A stretch of DNA of 64,000 bases from Clostridium omnivorum (GTDB lineage Bacteria; Bacillota; Clostridia; Clostridiales; Clostridiaceae), in the NCBI RefSeq assembly GCF_026012015.1, contig NZ_BRXR01000001.1:62001-126000 (forward strand), written 5' to 3'. This document shows positions 63,481-64,000 of this stretch, piece by piece; the stretch's first letter is position 1, and each line of letters begins with the position of its first letter. The position numbers were made by a program, and so were the translations under genes. A model generated the notes under the pieces. It had not been told where the DNA came from. It saw only the letters and a list, made by a program, of their open reading frames with translations, and did not search any database.

Positions 63481-63581
63481 ATAATCTTTATTTGCATTCT
63501 TTCTTATACTTCTAATTAATATTATTCTATGTAAATTAACATAGTAATCTTATTTCACTTTAAAGATTAAATCTAATTCAT

Positions 63582-63616
63582 AAAAAAACACTATCATATT
63601 TGATAGTGTTTTTTTA
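63582..63616. terminator. Bidirectional terminator after the SPOCS-like gene
   Basis: AAAAAACACTATCA and TGATAGTGTTTTTT form a 14-bp stem around TATT between convergent genes. Confidence 0.9.
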
Positions 63617-63677
63617 CTTATTTCATTTTTGACTTCTCAAATTAAACAAAAAGCTGAAAATAGTAATTATAAAAAAT

Positions 63678-64000
63678 TTAATCCTCACTTAGTAGCGAAT
63701 TCTCTAGACTTTTTTTGGCCTTTACTAAATCAATCTGATTATCAATTAGCTTATGCTGCAAATCTATCAACTTATATTTAGTAGATTGAAGCTGGAATTT
63801 CAAATCTTTATTCTCTGATTTTAGCTTATTTTTCTCATCTAAAGATAAAGCTTCGGTTTGTTTGATTTTTTCTAACTCCCCATTGAGCCTTTCGATTTCA
63901 AGATCCTTTTCCCTTAATAAATCATTATTGCTGGCTTTAATAAGTCTTTCATCTAATTCTTTATTTTTCTGTTCACTTTCTGCAAGCTGTTTCATTAATT
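63678..64000 (-). CDS. Coiled-coil protein, C-terminal part, cut by window end
   Basis: At least 107 residues remain; the frame is open past the window edge, so the start is not visible. The visible part is almost all heptad-type coiled coil (KDLEIERLNGELEKIKQ, ENKDLKFQLQSTKYKLIDLQ) ending in SLENSLLSED. Its style recalls the coiled-coil tail of the protein at 61000-62538, so it may be another member of the same surface locus. No function can be given. Confidence 0.65.
   Translation of the reverse strand, partial: LMKQLAESEQKNKELDERLIKASNNDLLREKDLEIERLNGELEKIKQTEALSLDEKNKLKSENKDLKFQLQSTKYKLIDLQHKLIDNQIDLVKAKKSLENSLLSED

Noticed and set aside
1-64000. CRISPR arrays, tRNA or rRNA genes, insertion sequences, prophage
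   Set aside because: No regular repeat-spacer pattern, cloverleaf, rRNA-like sequence, transposase or phage gene was seen.

Overview
The window reads as the chromosome of a low-GC, spore-forming, strictly anaerobic Firmicute of the Clostridium type. The support is strong AT richness, A/T-ending codons, GGAGG-type ribosome sites, a complete spoIIA operon and spoVAC-AD-AE genes, indolepyruvate:ferredoxin oxidoreductase, a phosphate butyryltransferase, and several spore-surface-like proteins. There is no phage, insertion sequence, CRISPR array, rRNA or tRNA in the window, and no gene-free stretch longer than about 280 bases.

Layout. Bases 1-5000: the end of a class A penicillin-binding protein faces the spoVA genes and the spoIIAA-spoIIAB-sigF operon. 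The operon has a very good sigma-H promoter, and a terminator separates it from spoVA. Bases 5200-8950: speE (spermidine synthase), a solitary adenine DNA methyltransferase that strongly resembles CamA of Clostridioides difficile, and pdaA (spore cortex muramic lactam). Bases 8940-16790: a histidine utilisation operon (hutH-hutU-ftcD-hutI-cyclodeaminase) next to a PepV-type dipeptidase, which could supply histidine from peptides. Bases 16800-20500: a DMT permease, a MurJ/MviN flippase and a glycosyltransferase.

Bases 20600-43250 are a large Wzx/Wzy-type surface polysaccharide locus, all on the minus strand. In transcription order it holds a TPR protein, the CpsC/CpsD/CpsB phosphoregulatory trio, galU as its own unit, an initiating polyprenyl glycosylphosphotransferase, an unusual membrane-anchored peptide-binding-like protein, an unknown membrane-anchored protein, a GT2, tarI and tarJ (CDP-ribitol synthesis), wzx, a CDP-alcohol phosphotransferase with an altered catalytic motif, a wzy, two glycosyltransferases and a WecE-type aminotransferase. 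After an internal terminator come a second wzy-like gene, a TagA-type glycosyltransferase and rfbD. A phosphoglucomutase gene (glucose-1-phosphate for GalU) lies just upstream. The likely product is a ribitol-phosphate-modified heteropolysaccharide.

Bases 43300-58140 are mostly housekeeping and amino acid metabolism: L25/Ctc, an Orn/Lys/Arg decarboxylase (a possible source of polyamine precursors for speE), an unknown 277-residue protein, ptb-iorA-iorB, glutamine synthetase, an FMN alpha-hydroxyacid oxidoreductase with an extra cysteine cluster, a DUF523/TudS-like protein, mutS2 and a U32 peptidase-family protein.

Bases 58200-64000 look like a spore-surface locus: a glycosyltransferase, a beta-propeller protein with a possible SPOCS-like C-terminal domain, a second repeat protein ending in a long coiled coil, a small SPOCS-like protein with a possible sigma-K promoter, and the start of a coiled-coil protein cut by the window edge.

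The items most worth following up are the CamA-like methyltransferase beside sporulation genes, the polysaccharide locus with its transporter-derived binding protein and D-to-H CDP-alcohol phosphotransferase, and the propeller/SPOCS/coiled-coil locus.
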